The notes under the pieces: model-generated
The model's database searches: none
Seen by the model: only the letters and a program-made list of their open reading frames with translations
What the model was told of the DNA's origin: nothing
In this document: one piece after another, positions 9,076 through 18,571 of the stretch
Numbering within the stretch: the first letter of the stretch is position 1
Layout of the letters: each line of letters opens with the position of its first letter
NCBI GenBank assembly: GCA_947491985.1
Contig: CANLLR010000004.1
Coordinates: forward strand, 1 to 64,000
Direction of reading: 5' to 3'
DNA from: Flavobacteriaceae bacterium
GTDB lineage: Bacteria > Bacteroidota > Bacteroidia > Flavobacteriales > Flavobacteriaceae
Length of the DNA: 64,000 nucleotides
Program-made: the position numbers and the translations under genes

Positions 9076-9324
9076 TTATTTTTTAACGGCTTCTTTTACC
9101 TTTTTTGCTCCTTCTTCAATTTTGCCAGCAGTTTTTTCGAGGGCAGTTTTTGTTTTGGCTTTTACCGTGTCTAATGTTTTCTCAGCCTTTATTTTAGCCG
9201 TGTCAACCGCTTCTTTTACATCACTCGAAACTGCCTCGGAAGCTTCTTGAACTTTGTCTTTGGTTTCTTCTTTACACGAAATAATTAGTGCAGCTATGGC
9301 AAGTGTTAGGATTATTTTTTTCAT
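9076..9324 (-). CDS. Small charged lipoprotein, paralogue of 8762-8992
   Basis: MKKIILTLAIAALIISCKEETKDKVQEASEAVSSDV aligns with MKKTILAIAFVAVAMVSCQDKTKDKVEDATEAVGNDV. Confidence 0.75.
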   Translation of the reverse strand: MKKIILTLAIAALIISCKEETKDKVQEASEAVSSDVKEAVDTAKIKAEKTLDTVKAKTKTALEKTAGKIEEGAKKVKEAVKK

Positions 9325-9378
9325 AAGATGATTAGATTTAATAGTGTGCGCAAGTTACAATTAAATGGCAAAAAGCAG

Positions 9379-10056
9379 TTATATAATTTTCAGTAACAGA
9401 TTCGGATTCGGACAGTTTTTACTGTAAAATTCTAAATCATTTTCGCTACAAACGCCTGGATAATCGCCCAATTTATTTTGCATGTCGATAATGATTTGAA
9501 AATGCAAATGCGGCGCATAATCGCCATTGGTCGGTGGCAATCCCAAAGTGGCAATTGGCGTTCCTTTTGGAAAAAAATCGCCCACTTTTTTATCGTTCAA
9601 ACTGTCTAAACTCAAATGACCATACAAGGTATGAAAGGTTTGATTTTCATAGTGATGTTGTAAAATAATCGTCGGACCATAATCGCCCAACGCATCGTTG
9701 TTTTGAAAACTATGAATCGTTCCGTCTAATGCGGCAAAAATAGGAGCGGCTTCGTTTATCCATAAATCCAAACCTATGTGAATGTCCCGTTCATTGGTGT
9801 TTTCGTTCTTAAAAACCATACTTCTTTTGTACAAATTGCGTCGTTCCAAATAACCACCATACGCAATCTTAGCGTTATTTTTACCCAAATGATTTTGAAT
9901 GAAAATTTCATAATCTTTTGCCGTTGCTAGTATAGTGTTTTGCAAATCGGTATTCGAAACAGACAAATCCAAACCCACATATTTAGAATAGTCAATTTCA
10001 GAAGCAATAACTTTGGCGGCTTCTAGTGAACGTAAAACTTCTATAAAATTTATCAT
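9379..10056 (-). CDS. M23-type peptidoglycan DD-metallopeptidase family protein
   Basis: DIHIGLDLWINEAAPIFAALDGTIH, TLYGHLS, APHLHFQI. Confidence 0.85.
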   Translation of the reverse strand: MINFIEVLRSLEAAKVIASEIDYSKYVGLDLSVSNTDLQNTILATAKDYEIFIQNHLGKNNAKIAYGGYLERRNLYKRSMVFKNENTNERDIHIGLDLWINEAAPIFAALDGTIHSFQNNDALGDYGPTIILQHHYENQTFHTLYGHLSLDSLNDKKVGDFFPKGTPIATLGLPPTNGDYAPHLHFQIIIDMQNKLGDYPGVCSENDLEFYSKNCPNPNLLLKII

Positions 10057-10125
10057 TTCTTTTAGTTAAAAATCCTCACAAACGAAGTGTCTATGAGGAC
10101 TTTGTTAGATACATCAGCATTACTA

Positions 10126-10998
10126 TTATGCCGATATGGTTTCTACTTCTTTATCTATTTTTGCTACCAATCCCACCAATACTTTTCCCGGTCCTACTTC
10201 AGTAAAACTCGTGGCGCCATCTTTTATCATTTGTTGCACCGATTGCGTCCATTTTACAGGAGCTGTCAATTGGATGATGAGGTTTTTTTTAATTTCGTCT
10301 GCATCTGAAACTGCCGTTGCCGTCACGTTTTGATACACAGGACAAATTGGTTTTGAAAAAGTAGTTGCTTCAATAGCTGCGGCTAATTCCTCACGCGCTG
10401 GTTCCATCATAGGCGAATGAAAAGCGCCACCTACAGGTAATATCAAGGCACGTTTGGCTCCGGCTTCTTTCATTTTTTCGCAAGCCAATTCTACGGTTTT
10501 GTATTCGCCAGAAATTACGAGTTGTCCCGGACAGTTATAATTTGCCGCTACAACAATTCCGTCAATCGAAGCACAAATATCTTCTACAATTTTATCTTCT
10601 AAATTCAAAACAGCAGCCATCGTAGAAGGTGATATTTCACATGCTTTTTGCATGGCAATTGCCCGTTGTGATACCAATTTTAATCCGTCTTCAAAACTCA
10701 AAGTACCATTGGCTACCAAGGCTGAAAATTCGCCCAACGAGTGACCCGCAACCATTTCCGGTTTAAAGTCGGTTAACGTTTTAGCTAAAATTACCGAATG
10801 TAAAAAAACGGCAGGTTGTGTGACTTTGGTTTCTTTTAGTTCTTCGGCTGTACCTTCAAACATAATGTCGGTAATACGAAAACCTAAGATGTCGTTAGCT
10901 TTTTCAAATAGTTCTTTTGCTAAGGCCGAGTTTTCATATAAGTCTTTGCCCATTCCTGGGAATTGTGCGCCTTGTCCAGGGAAAACGTATGCTTTCAT
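10126..10998 (-). CDS. fabD: ACP S-malonyltransferase
   Basis: AYVFPGQGAQFPGMGKDLYE, VAGHSLGEFSALVANG, GGAFHSPMMEPA. Confidence 0.96.
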   Translation of the reverse strand: MKAYVFPGQGAQFPGMGKDLYENSALAKELFEKANDILGFRITDIMFEGTAEELKETKVTQPAVFLHSVILAKTLTDFKPEMVAGHSLGEFSALVANGTLSFEDGLKLVSQRAIAMQKACEISPSTMAAVLNLEDKIVEDICASIDGIVVAANYNCPGQLVISGEYKTVELACEKMKEAGAKRALILPVGGAFHSPMMEPAREELAAAIEATTFSKPICPVYQNVTATAVSDADEIKKNLIIQLTAPVKWTQSVQQMIKDGATSFTEVGPGKVLVGLVAKIDKEVETISA

Positions 10999-11131
10999 CT
11001 TTTTAGTTTAAAAGTTAGGATTTATTTGTTGAAGCAAAACTACTAATTTTAAAGATACTATCTTCGTAAAATAATTAAGTTTGCTTGTAACATTTTGTCG
11101 AGTAACCGACCTATAGCTAAAACTCTAAATC

Positions 11132-12763
11132 ATGAAAAAATCGGTACTTGTTGTATTCTTATTCTTAGTTGGTTTCGCATTGTTCTATCTAAATCTCCCT
11201 GTAATTCAATATGGTTTTTATGAAATAGGCGTGATTGTTTTGGTGTTGTTGTTTATTTATTTTCTGTTTTCATTGGGAATTAACGTTGATAAATCGGGAA
11301 AGAAATTCATAATCGGAACTAAACCTAGTAAAATTTTACTCATCATCATGGGTTTGATTTTTTCCTACTTGACATTAGTTTCCTTATTTACTACAGCTAC
11401 CATTTTTCATACGTCGAGCTATCAAAAAATGATAGGAAAGGTGGATAATGGAGAAAAAATTTCCGAACATATCGCTCCCATTTCTATGGATAAAATTAGA
11501 GTCGTTGATCAGGAGCTGGCTTATTTGTTGGGTGAAAAAGTTATTGGTTCTCAACCTGCTTTGGGAAGTCAAATCAAATTAGGAAAATTTTCCATTCAAA
11601 AAGTCAACAATGAATTGTATTGGATTGCGCCATTATTGCATTCCGGATTTTTTAAATGGTTCAATAATAAAGAAGGTACCCCCGGCTATGTTATGGTGTC
11701 GGCTACCAATGAACGCGACGTGAAGTTAGTGCAAAATATAGATGGCAAGGCATTGCAAATAAAATACCAACCGAGTTCTTATTTTCAGAGTAATATTCAC
11801 CGACATGTTTATTTTAATGGGTATTCTACTGTTGGTTTGGCCGATTTCACTTTTGAAATAGATGAAAAAGGAAATCCGTTTTGGGTAATTACTACCTTCA
11901 ATAAAGAAATAGGATTTTCAGGAAAAAATACTACTGGAATTCTTGTTGTTGATGCTCAAAATGGCTTTACAAAACAGTATTCCATTAAAGATTCTCCAAG
12001 TTGGGTGGACCGAATCCAACCTGCTGAATTTATTGAAGAACAACTTAACGATTGGGGCGAATTGGTTAACGGATATTGGAATTTTTCAAACACCGATAAA
12101 CTGCAAATCACCGAAGGATTGACTTTGGTTTACGGGCAAAATAATAAATCGTATTGGTACACGGGTTTAACTTCTGTGGGAAGTGACGAAAGTGCTGTTG
12201 GCTTTGTTTTGGTTGATACCCGAACCAAAGAAACTACGTTTTACAAACAAAGTGGTGCCACAGAATTTGCGGCTCAAAGTTCGGCCGAAGGGAAAGTACA
12301 AGAAAAAGGATACAAAGCGTCGTTGCCTATTCCGTATAATATAAACGGAATTCCAACGTATGTTATGACCTTAAAAGACGATGGTGGTTTGGTTAAAATG
12401 TATGCAATGGTCGCCATCAATGACTACACAATCGTTGGCGTAGGTAACTCGATGCGTGAAACATTGACTTCTTTTAAAAGCGTTTATAATATGGCTGGAA
12501 ATAAAATCAATCCAGGTAATGTTACTGCAAAAAAATCCATTTCATCCGTAATTAGTCGCATTCAAAGCGATGTAAAAAACGGCAATAGTTTCTATTATTT
12601 TACCATAAAAGATTATCCGAATATATTTGTAGGATCATCACAAGTTTCGAATGAAATTCCGGTAACGGTAGTTGGCGATAGCGTCAAAGTTTCGTTTGAT
12701 ATCGACAACGAACAAGTTATAGATGTGACGAGTTTTGACAATCTGAATTTAAAATTGAAATAA
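11132..12763 (+). CDS. Uncharacterised protein with N-terminal TM helices and large extracytoplasmic domain
   Basis: Intact 543-aa ORF; about three N-terminal TM segments; no family confidently recognised. Confidence 0.75.
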   Translation: MKKSVLVVFLFLVGFALFYLNLPVIQYGFYEIGVIVLVLLFIYFLFSLGINVDKSGKKFIIGTKPSKILLIIMGLIFSYLTLVSLFTTATIFHTSSYQKMIGKVDNGEKISEHIAPISMDKIRVVDQELAYLLGEKVIGSQPALGSQIKLGKFSIQKVNNELYWIAPLLHSGFFKWFNNKEGTPGYVMVSATNERDVKLVQNIDGKALQIKYQPSSYFQSNIHRHVYFNGYSTVGLADFTFEIDEKGNPFWVITTFNKEIGFSGKNTTGILVVDAQNGFTKQYSIKDSPSWVDRIQPAEFIEEQLNDWGELVNGYWNFSNTDKLQITEGLTLVYGQNNKSYWYTGLTSVGSDESAVGFVLVDTRTKETTFYKQSGATEFAAQSSAEGKVQEKGYKASLPIPYNINGIPTYVMTLKDDGGLVKMYAMVAINDYTIVGVGNSMRETLTSFKSVYNMAGNKINPGNVTAKKSISSVISRIQSDVKNGNSFYYFTIKDYPNIFVGSSQVSNEIPVTVVGDSVKVSFDIDNEQVIDVTSFDNLNLKLK

Positions 12764-12799
12764 AAAAAGCCCTTCTTGATTTTTAAGAAGAGCTTTTTT
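12763..12799 (+). terminator. Intrinsic terminator
   Basis: AAAAAAGCCCTTCTT gattttt AAGAAGAGCTTTTTT. Confidence 0.75.
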
Positions 12800-12936
12800 C
12801 ATTACACATAGTTCACAGAGCTTTTCACTGATAAAATCTCTTTAAATCTCTGTGCAATATTGTTTTATTTTTGTGTAAATTTTTTAATAAGTGTTATTAA
12901 AAACCATTTTAAAGTTTATTCTGAAATGGCTCTTTT

Positions 12937-13458
12937 TTAAATAGATGCTATAATGTCTAGCAATTGCTTCTTCAATTCAGGATCTGTAATTCCCTTTTCA
13001 GCGTCAAAATTATCATTAAAGTTCGGCAGTGATAAACTGCCTTTTACATCACCTCCTTGAAAAGTGAATCTGTTATTGGCTATTTCTAAAACCGAGCTTC
13101 CACCGCGATCTCCCGGTGACGTAGCTAATAAAAGCATGGGTTTTTCTTGAAAGGTTTTGCTGTTGATGCGCGATATCCAATCGAAAATATTTTTAAAAGC
13201 GGCTGTATACGCGCCATTGTGTTCAGCAAACGAGATAACAATTACGTCTGCACTACCTATTTTGTGGTAAAAATCGTGCGCCAATTGCGGAATTCCGTCT
13301 TCTTTTTCTTTGTCCATCGAATAGATTGGCATTTCGTAATCATTTAAATCTAAAATTTCTGCCGAAGCATTTTTAAATTGATGAGCCGCAAAAGTGGCCA
13401 GTTGTTTGTTGATGGATTTTTTACTTGATGAGGCACCAAAAGCGAGTATTTTTTTCAT
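12937..13458 (-). CDS. NADPH-dependent FMN reductase family protein
   Basis: ILAFGASSSKKSINKQLATFAA, EHNGAYTAAFKNIFDWISR, LLLATSPGDRGGSSVLE. Confidence 0.9.
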   Translation of the reverse strand: MKKILAFGASSSKKSINKQLATFAAHQFKNASAEILDLNDYEMPIYSMDKEKEDGIPQLAHDFYHKIGSADVIVISFAEHNGAYTAAFKNIFDWISRINSKTFQEKPMLLLATSPGDRGGSSVLEIANNRFTFQGGDVKGSLSLPNFNDNFDAEKGITDPELKKQLLDIIASI

Positions 13459-13484
13459 AATTTATTTTTTTAACTGAATATTAA

Positions 13485-14201
13485 TTATTGTTCCATCGGA
13501 ATTTCCATCACTAAAAACTTTGCATCGGTATTGGCTTTAATTTCAATTTCGGAAGTCTCCCAGATACCAATAGCATCTCTTTTCTTTAACTTTTCTCTAT
13601 TTACCTCAATTTCACCCTCAATGTTCATGATGTAAAATCCGTTTCCTTCTTTTTTAAGAGTCAATTTTTTAGAGAAATCTTTATCAAAATCACTTAAATA
13701 AAACCAAGCATCTTGATATATCCAAACACCTTCGTCATTAGCATTTGGAGAAAGAATTTGTGCAAAGTCATTTTTCTGTTTTGTTACATCCAACGTAATT
13801 TGTTGGTAACGCGGTTCCACATTTCTAACTTTTGGAAACAACCAAATTTGGAATAACTTGGTTTGCTGGTCGTGATTGGGATTGAATTCGCTGTGTTGTA
13901 CTCCAGTTCCGGCGCTCATTACTTGCACGTCACCTGTTTTGATGGTTTCGGTATTTCCCATGCTGTCTTTGTGCGCCAAATCACCTTCTAGCGGAATAGT
14001 TATGATTTCCATATTGTCGTGCGGATGAGTTCCAAAACCCATTCCTGCAGCAACAGTATCATCGTTTAAAACGCGCAACATTCCGAATTGCACTTTGTCA
14101 GGATTGTACCAACTTGCAAAACTAAAACTATGATAAGCATTCAACCAACCATGATTGGCGTGACCTCTTGAATCTGCTGTATGTAAAACTGTATTTTTCA
14201 T
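13485..14201 (-). CDS. Pirin family protein (YhaK-like)
   Basis: HANHGWLNAYHSFSFASWYNP, FGTHPHDNMEIITIPLEG, VMSAGTGVQHSEFN. Confidence 0.93.
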   Translation of the reverse strand: MKNTVLHTADSRGHANHGWLNAYHSFSFASWYNPDKVQFGMLRVLNDDTVAAGMGFGTHPHDNMEIITIPLEGDLAHKDSMGNTETIKTGDVQVMSAGTGVQHSEFNPNHDQQTKLFQIWLFPKVRNVEPRYQQITLDVTKQKNDFAQILSPNANDEGVWIYQDAWFYLSDFDKDFSKKLTLKKEGNGFYIMNIEGEIEVNREKLKKRDAIGIWETSEIEIKANTDAKFLVMEIPMEQ

Positions 14202-14280
14202 CGTATTGTAAATTTAGAGATTATTATGGTACAAATGTAAAGAGATGAAGTGATGTGGTTACTTAATGTAGATTAAGAAA

Positions 14281-14915
14281 TTAGTTGCGCAACATTCGGC
14301 TCATCATTTTGCTGAAAAATTCAGGTGTAACGCCAATGTAAGAAGCAATATGTTTTTGAGAAAACTGCTGAATAAGAGTAGGATATTTTTTGCAGAATTT
14401 TTCAAAGCGTTCTTCTGCAGATAAACTCAAATTATCCATCAACCGTTCTTGGTGTGCAACCAATGAGTTTTCGGCTAGAATTCAGAAAAAACGTTCCAAT
14501 TTTGGGATTCTTTCAAACAGTATTTCTTGATTTCTTTGGTAATTACAACCAACTCCGCATTTTCTAATACTTCAATAAACAAGTTGCCAGGTTTTCTAGA
14601 AATATAACTGTACATGTCGCCCATCCACCAACCTTCGCATGCAAAATGCAATACGTGTTCAATGATGTTATCGTTGATGTTGAAACTACGTAAAATACCT
14701 GATTTGACAAAATAGGTACAATTGGCAATTTCGCCCGAACTTAATAAAATGGATTTGGCTTTGTATTGTTTGGTTTCGGTTTTGGATAAGAATAAGTCCT
14801 CTTCTTCTATAGATAGTAAAACATGTTTGGCTATATTTTGTAGAATGGATTGCATTAGTTCAAAAGTACAATTAAAATAGATTTTACAGAAAAACATTTT
14901 ATAAATCTGTTTCAT
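14281..14915 (-). pseudogene. Crp/Fnr-family transcriptional regulator split by a frameshift
   Basis: cNMP-binding half (14475-14915) ends at a stop; the C-terminal part (VAHQERLMDNLSLSAEERFEKFCKKYP...GVTPEFFSKMMSR) continues in another frame. Confidence 0.8.
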
Positions 14916-14965
14916 CTATGCAAATCTTTGGCAAATTAGTACTTTTGAGTATTGAAAAATGAGTT

Positions 14966-15523
14966 ATGAAAACTGAAAAAGAAAAAATGCTAGCCGGTGA
15001 AATTTACTTCGCTAATGATAAAGTTCTAGTTGCTGAGCGAACAAGTTCCAAGAAATTACTCCATAAACTGAACGTTATCGAATACCTAATGAACGGAAAC
15101 GCTCGAAATATTCTACGCCAACTCATGCCAAATACACACAAACGATTGTATATCGAACCACCATTTCACTGTGATTACGGTTACAATATTCACTCAGGCG
15201 AAAATGTATATTTTAATGTGAATTGTGTAGTTCTTGACACGATGAAAGTCACAATTGGGAATCATGTTTTTTTCGGACCAGGAGTTCATATATACACAGC
15301 AACACATCCGCTTGATACTATTCAAAGACGAACTGTAGAATATTCAAAACCTGTTACAATTGGCAATGATTGTTGGATTGGAGGAAATACAGTTGTTTGT
15401 CCAGGTGTAACAATTGGTAATGGTTGTACTATTGGTGCAGGAAGCGTAGTTACGAAAGACATTCCGGATAATTCACTTGCCGTTGGTAATCCAGCAAAAG
15501 TAATTCGGGCATTACTACCATAA
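14966..15523 (+). CDS. Sugar O-acetyltransferase (maltose acetyltransferase-like)
   Basis: EKEKMLAGEIYFANDK, FHCDYGYNIHSGENVYFNVNC and left-handed beta-helix hexapeptides. Confidence 0.93.
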   Translation: MKTEKEKMLAGEIYFANDKVLVAERTSSKKLLHKLNVIEYLMNGNARNILRQLMPNTHKRLYIEPPFHCDYGYNIHSGENVYFNVNCVVLDTMKVTIGNHVFFGPGVHIYTATHPLDTIQRRTVEYSKPVTIGNDCWIGGNTVVCPGVTIGNGCTIGAGSVVTKDIPDNSLAVGNPAKVIRALLP

Positions 15524-15553
15524 AAAAAGCGGAACTTAATCCGCTATTTTTTA
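15523..15553. terminator. Bidirectional intrinsic terminator
   Basis: AAAAAAAGCGGA acttaa TCCGCTATTTTTT. Confidence 0.7.
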
Positions 15554-15910
15554 GTGTTTGTGCCCATCGTGAGCATCATGTTTGTGTCCTTCTAAGGGAA
15601 GCAATTTAAAACTACTCGCGATAAATTTATTGTCTTTCACTTCGCCAGTTACTTCGGCTTTTCTAACTGCCGAACACATTCCGTCTTTAGCATGAGCATC
15701 ACCATGATCATTCATAGTCGTTCCTTCAACAAAATAACTTTTTCCATCCATTCGAACGGCTAAATCACAGCCTTTTTTATCTTTCAATCCAAATTGGCAT
15801 TGGCCACAAGCGGCTTCTACAGTTTGAGTTTTTTGTTGTGCTTTTTTCTCTTGAGAAAATCCTAAACTAAAAGTGAAAAGGAATACTAATGTTGCAATTG
15901 TTGTTTTCAT
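15551..15910 (-). CDS. Secreted Cys/His-rich protein (DUF6370-like)
   Basis: Signal peptide; EAACGQCQFGLKDKKGCDLAVRMDGKSYFVEG; C-terminal EGHKHDAHDGHKH. Confidence 0.75.
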   Translation of the reverse strand: MKTTIATLVFLFTFSLGFSQEKKAQQKTQTVEAACGQCQFGLKDKKGCDLAVRMDGKSYFVEGTTMNDHGDAHAKDGMCSAVRKAEVTGEVKDNKFIASSFKLLPLEGHKHDAHDGHKH

Positions 15911-15913
15911 TTT

Positions 15914-17074
15914 TTAATAATTAATAGTTACTATTTGTGCTGCTTTTTTTGCTTGTGCTACAATTTGCTCGATCGGAGTTTGTAAGCTGTTGTTTGCCAG
16001 TGTTACGCCCATTCTTCTGTAAGGTCGTGACGTTGGTTTGCCAAAGATACGAAAATCAGTTTTAGGAAGTGCAGCAATTTTTTCGATACCAGAATAGGTA
16101 GGATGATTGGAGTTTTCAGAAGCTAAAATTACAGCGCTTGCACCTGCTTTTTCTAAAGTAATTTCAAAAATGGGAAGGCTCAAAATAGCTCGCAAATGCA
16201 ATTCAAATTCATTGAAGTTTTGCGTTCCAGCAAGCGTTACCATTCCGGTTTCGTGCGGACGAGGCGATAATTCAGAGAAATAAACGCCATCATCAGTTAA
16301 GAAAAATTCGACACCAAAAAGTCCGGCGCCACCCAAAGCTTCTGTGACTTTTCGAGCCATTTCTTGGGCTTCATTTATATCAGTATCTGAAATTTGTGCA
16401 GGTTGCCAACTTTCTTGATAATCACCACGTTCTTGTCGGTGACCAATTGGAGCACAGAAAAGTGTGGGATTATTGTTTTGAGTTACGGTTAATAAGGTGA
16501 TTTCCGAATTGAATTTTACAAAAGCTTCCACAATCACTTCGACTACATCTCCCCGTGAACCTTCTACAGCGTAATTCCATGCTTTTTCAATGTCATCCTC
16601 AAATTTTATGGTAGATTGTCCTTTACCTGACGAACTCATTAACGGTTTTACTACGCAGGGCATTCCGACTTCCATCACGCCTTTTCGCAATTCGTCTACG
16701 GTAGTTGCATAACGATAATTAGCGGTTTTTAATCCGAGTTCTTTGACTGCTAAATCGCGAATCGCTTTTCTGTTCATGGTGAAATTGGCTGCTTTCGCAG
16801 AAGGAACTACGATACTACCTTGCTTTTCGTAATCGTAAAAACGTTCGGTTCGAATGGCTTCAATTTCGGGAACAATAAAATCGGGTTGGTGTTTGGCTAC
16901 TATGCGGTCGAGTTCGGCTCCGTCAAGCATGTTGATGACTTCAAAATCGTGCGCCACTTGCATAGCGGGAGCATTTTCGTAACTGTCAACGGCAATAATG
17001 GTTTGTCCGATTCGTTGGGCGGCGATGACGAATTCTTTCCCGAGTTCTCCTGAGCCTAATAATAGTATTTTCAT
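15914..17074 (-). CDS. purT: Formate-dependent phosphoribosylglycinamide formyltransferase
   Basis: [31 protein letters not shown]-grasp [42 protein letters not shown]. Confidence 0.96.
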   Translation of the reverse strand: MKILLLGSGELGKEFVIAAQRIGQTIIAVDSYENAPAMQVAHDFEVINMLDGAELDRIVAKHQPDFIVPEIEAIRTERFYDYEKQGSIVVPSAKAANFTMNRKAIRDLAVKELGLKTANYRYATTVDELRKGVMEVGMPCVVKPLMSSSGKGQSTIKFEDDIEKAWNYAVEGSRGDVVEVIVEAFVKFNSEITLLTVTQNNNPTLFCAPIGHRQERGDYQESWQPAQISDTDINEAQEMARKVTEALGGAGLFGVEFFLTDDGVYFSELSPRPHETGMVTLAGTQNFNEFELHLRAILSLPIFEITLEKAGASAVILASENSNHPTYSGIEKIAALPKTDFRIFGKPTSRPYRRMGVTLANNSLQTPIEQIVAQAKKAAQIVTINY

Positions 17075-17195
17075 TTTCAATGTATATGTCTGTACTTCAA
17101 TGTTCAACATTCCTTGTTCGTTGTTCTGCTGTTCAACATTTTTAAATTCAAATTTTTTGAATATAGAACGAGAAGTTCTGATTAGTAAAGTGGTC

Positions 17196-17281
17196 GTTTT
17201 GCGTTAAGGATTGAGGCTTTGTTTGAGCTCTTTTTTATGCAGCGTTAGTGGAATAAAAAAAGCGAGTGCCGAAAGCCTGAC
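17196..17281 (-). repeat. Degenerate copy of REP-like intergenic repeat
   Basis: gcgttaaggattg ... aaaaaaagcgagtgccgaaagcctgac resembles the reverse complement of 47383-47472. Confidence 0.5.
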
Positions 17282-17308
17282 CTTTTTGGTAACGCCCTAA
17301 ATTTTCTT

Positions 17309-18496
17309 TTAAGCTAACGCCTCTTTAATTCTTCGCAACGCTTCCGTAAGCAATTCTTCGCTAGTAGCGTAGGAAAAACGAATGCAATTTGGATTTCCGA
17401 AAGCATCACCCGTTACCGTTGCAACGTTCGATTCAGATAACAAATACATCGAAAAATCGTCGGCGTTGGCAATTAATTTTCCGCGTAATGTTTTACCAAA
17501 ATAAGACGAAACATCTGGAAAAACATAAAAAGCACCTTCAGGTACGTTGAGTTTTAAACCCGGAATATTGTTGATTAGGCCCACCACTAAATTGCGACGG
17601 TTTTTAAAAGCTGCTACCATTTCGTTTAATACGCTCGGATCGGCATCTAAAGCAGTAATTGTGGCACGTTGTGCAATTGAATTGGCTCCAGATGTTACTT
17701 GACCTTGCATTTTGGTACAGGCTTTGGCAATAAATTCGGGTGCGCCAATGTAACCGATTCTCCAACCTGTCATGGCAAATGCTTTGGCGACACCGTTTAC
17801 GGTTATGGTTCTGTCAAACATTCCCGGAATAGAAGCAATGCTGCAAAAAGTGCCTGAAAAGTTGATGTGTTCGTAGATTTCATCGGCTACTACATAAATG
17901 CTAGGATGATTTTCTAACACTTTGGATAAAGCGGTTAATTCGTCACGATTGTATACTGAACCACTTGGGTTGCATGGCGAACTGTACCAAATCATTTTAG
18001 TTTTGGGTGTAATGGCATTTGTTAATTGTTCGGGAGTGATTTTAAAATCGCTTTCAACTGATGTGGGAACTTCAACCGGAATTCCGCCCGACATTTTGAT
18101 AATTTCATAATACGAAACCCAATACGGAGCTGGTAAAATGACTTCATCACCATCGTTCAACATCACTTGTGCAATGTTGTATAAAGATTGTTTGGCTCCT
18201 GTGGAAACCACTATGTTTGCTGGTTTGTATTCTAAATTATTGTCTCTTTTGAATTTTCGGCAAATGGCTTCTTTCAAATCCATATACCCATCAACAGGCG
18301 AGTAGGTACTGTAATTTTCATCAATAGCTTTTTTGGCAGCTTCTTTGATAAAATCGGGCGTGTTAAAATCGGGTTCGCCCAAACTTAAACTGATTATATC
18401 TTTTCCTTGTGCTTTTAATTCTCTTGCCAAAGCAGCCATAGCAAGCGTTTGCGAAGTTGATAAATTATTAATTCTATCCGATAATGAATTTTCCAT
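17309..18496 (-). CDS. Pyridoxal phosphate-dependent aminotransferase (aspartate aminotransferase-like)
   Basis: LSLGEPDFNTPDFIKEAA, SPCNPSGSVY, GVAKAFAMTGWRIGY. Confidence 0.95.
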   Translation of the reverse strand: MENSLSDRINNLSTSQTLAMAALARELKAQGKDIISLSLGEPDFNTPDFIKEAAKKAIDENYSTYSPVDGYMDLKEAICRKFKRDNNLEYKPANIVVSTGAKQSLYNIAQVMLNDGDEVILPAPYWVSYYEIIKMSGGIPVEVPTSVESDFKITPEQLTNAITPKTKMIWYSSPCNPSGSVYNRDELTALSKVLENHPSIYVVADEIYEHINFSGTFCSIASIPGMFDRTITVNGVAKAFAMTGWRIGYIGAPEFIAKACTKMQGQVTSGANSIAQRATITALDADPSVLNEMVAAFKNRRNLVVGLINNIPGLKLNVPEGAFYVFPDVSSYFGKTLRGKLIANADDFSMYLLSESNVATVTGDAFGNPNCIRFSYATSEELLTEALRRIKEALA

Positions 18497-18532
18497 AATA
18501 GTGTTGCGAGTGTGCTGTAAAGGGTTGTAAAT

Positions 18533-18559
18533 AAAAAAGACGTACAAAAATACGTCTTT
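18533..18559 (-). terminator. Intrinsic terminator for the desaturase gene
   Basis: AAGACGTA caaaaa TACGTCTT with flanking A/T tracts. Confidence 0.65.
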
Positions 18560-18571
18560 AGAATTAATTTT

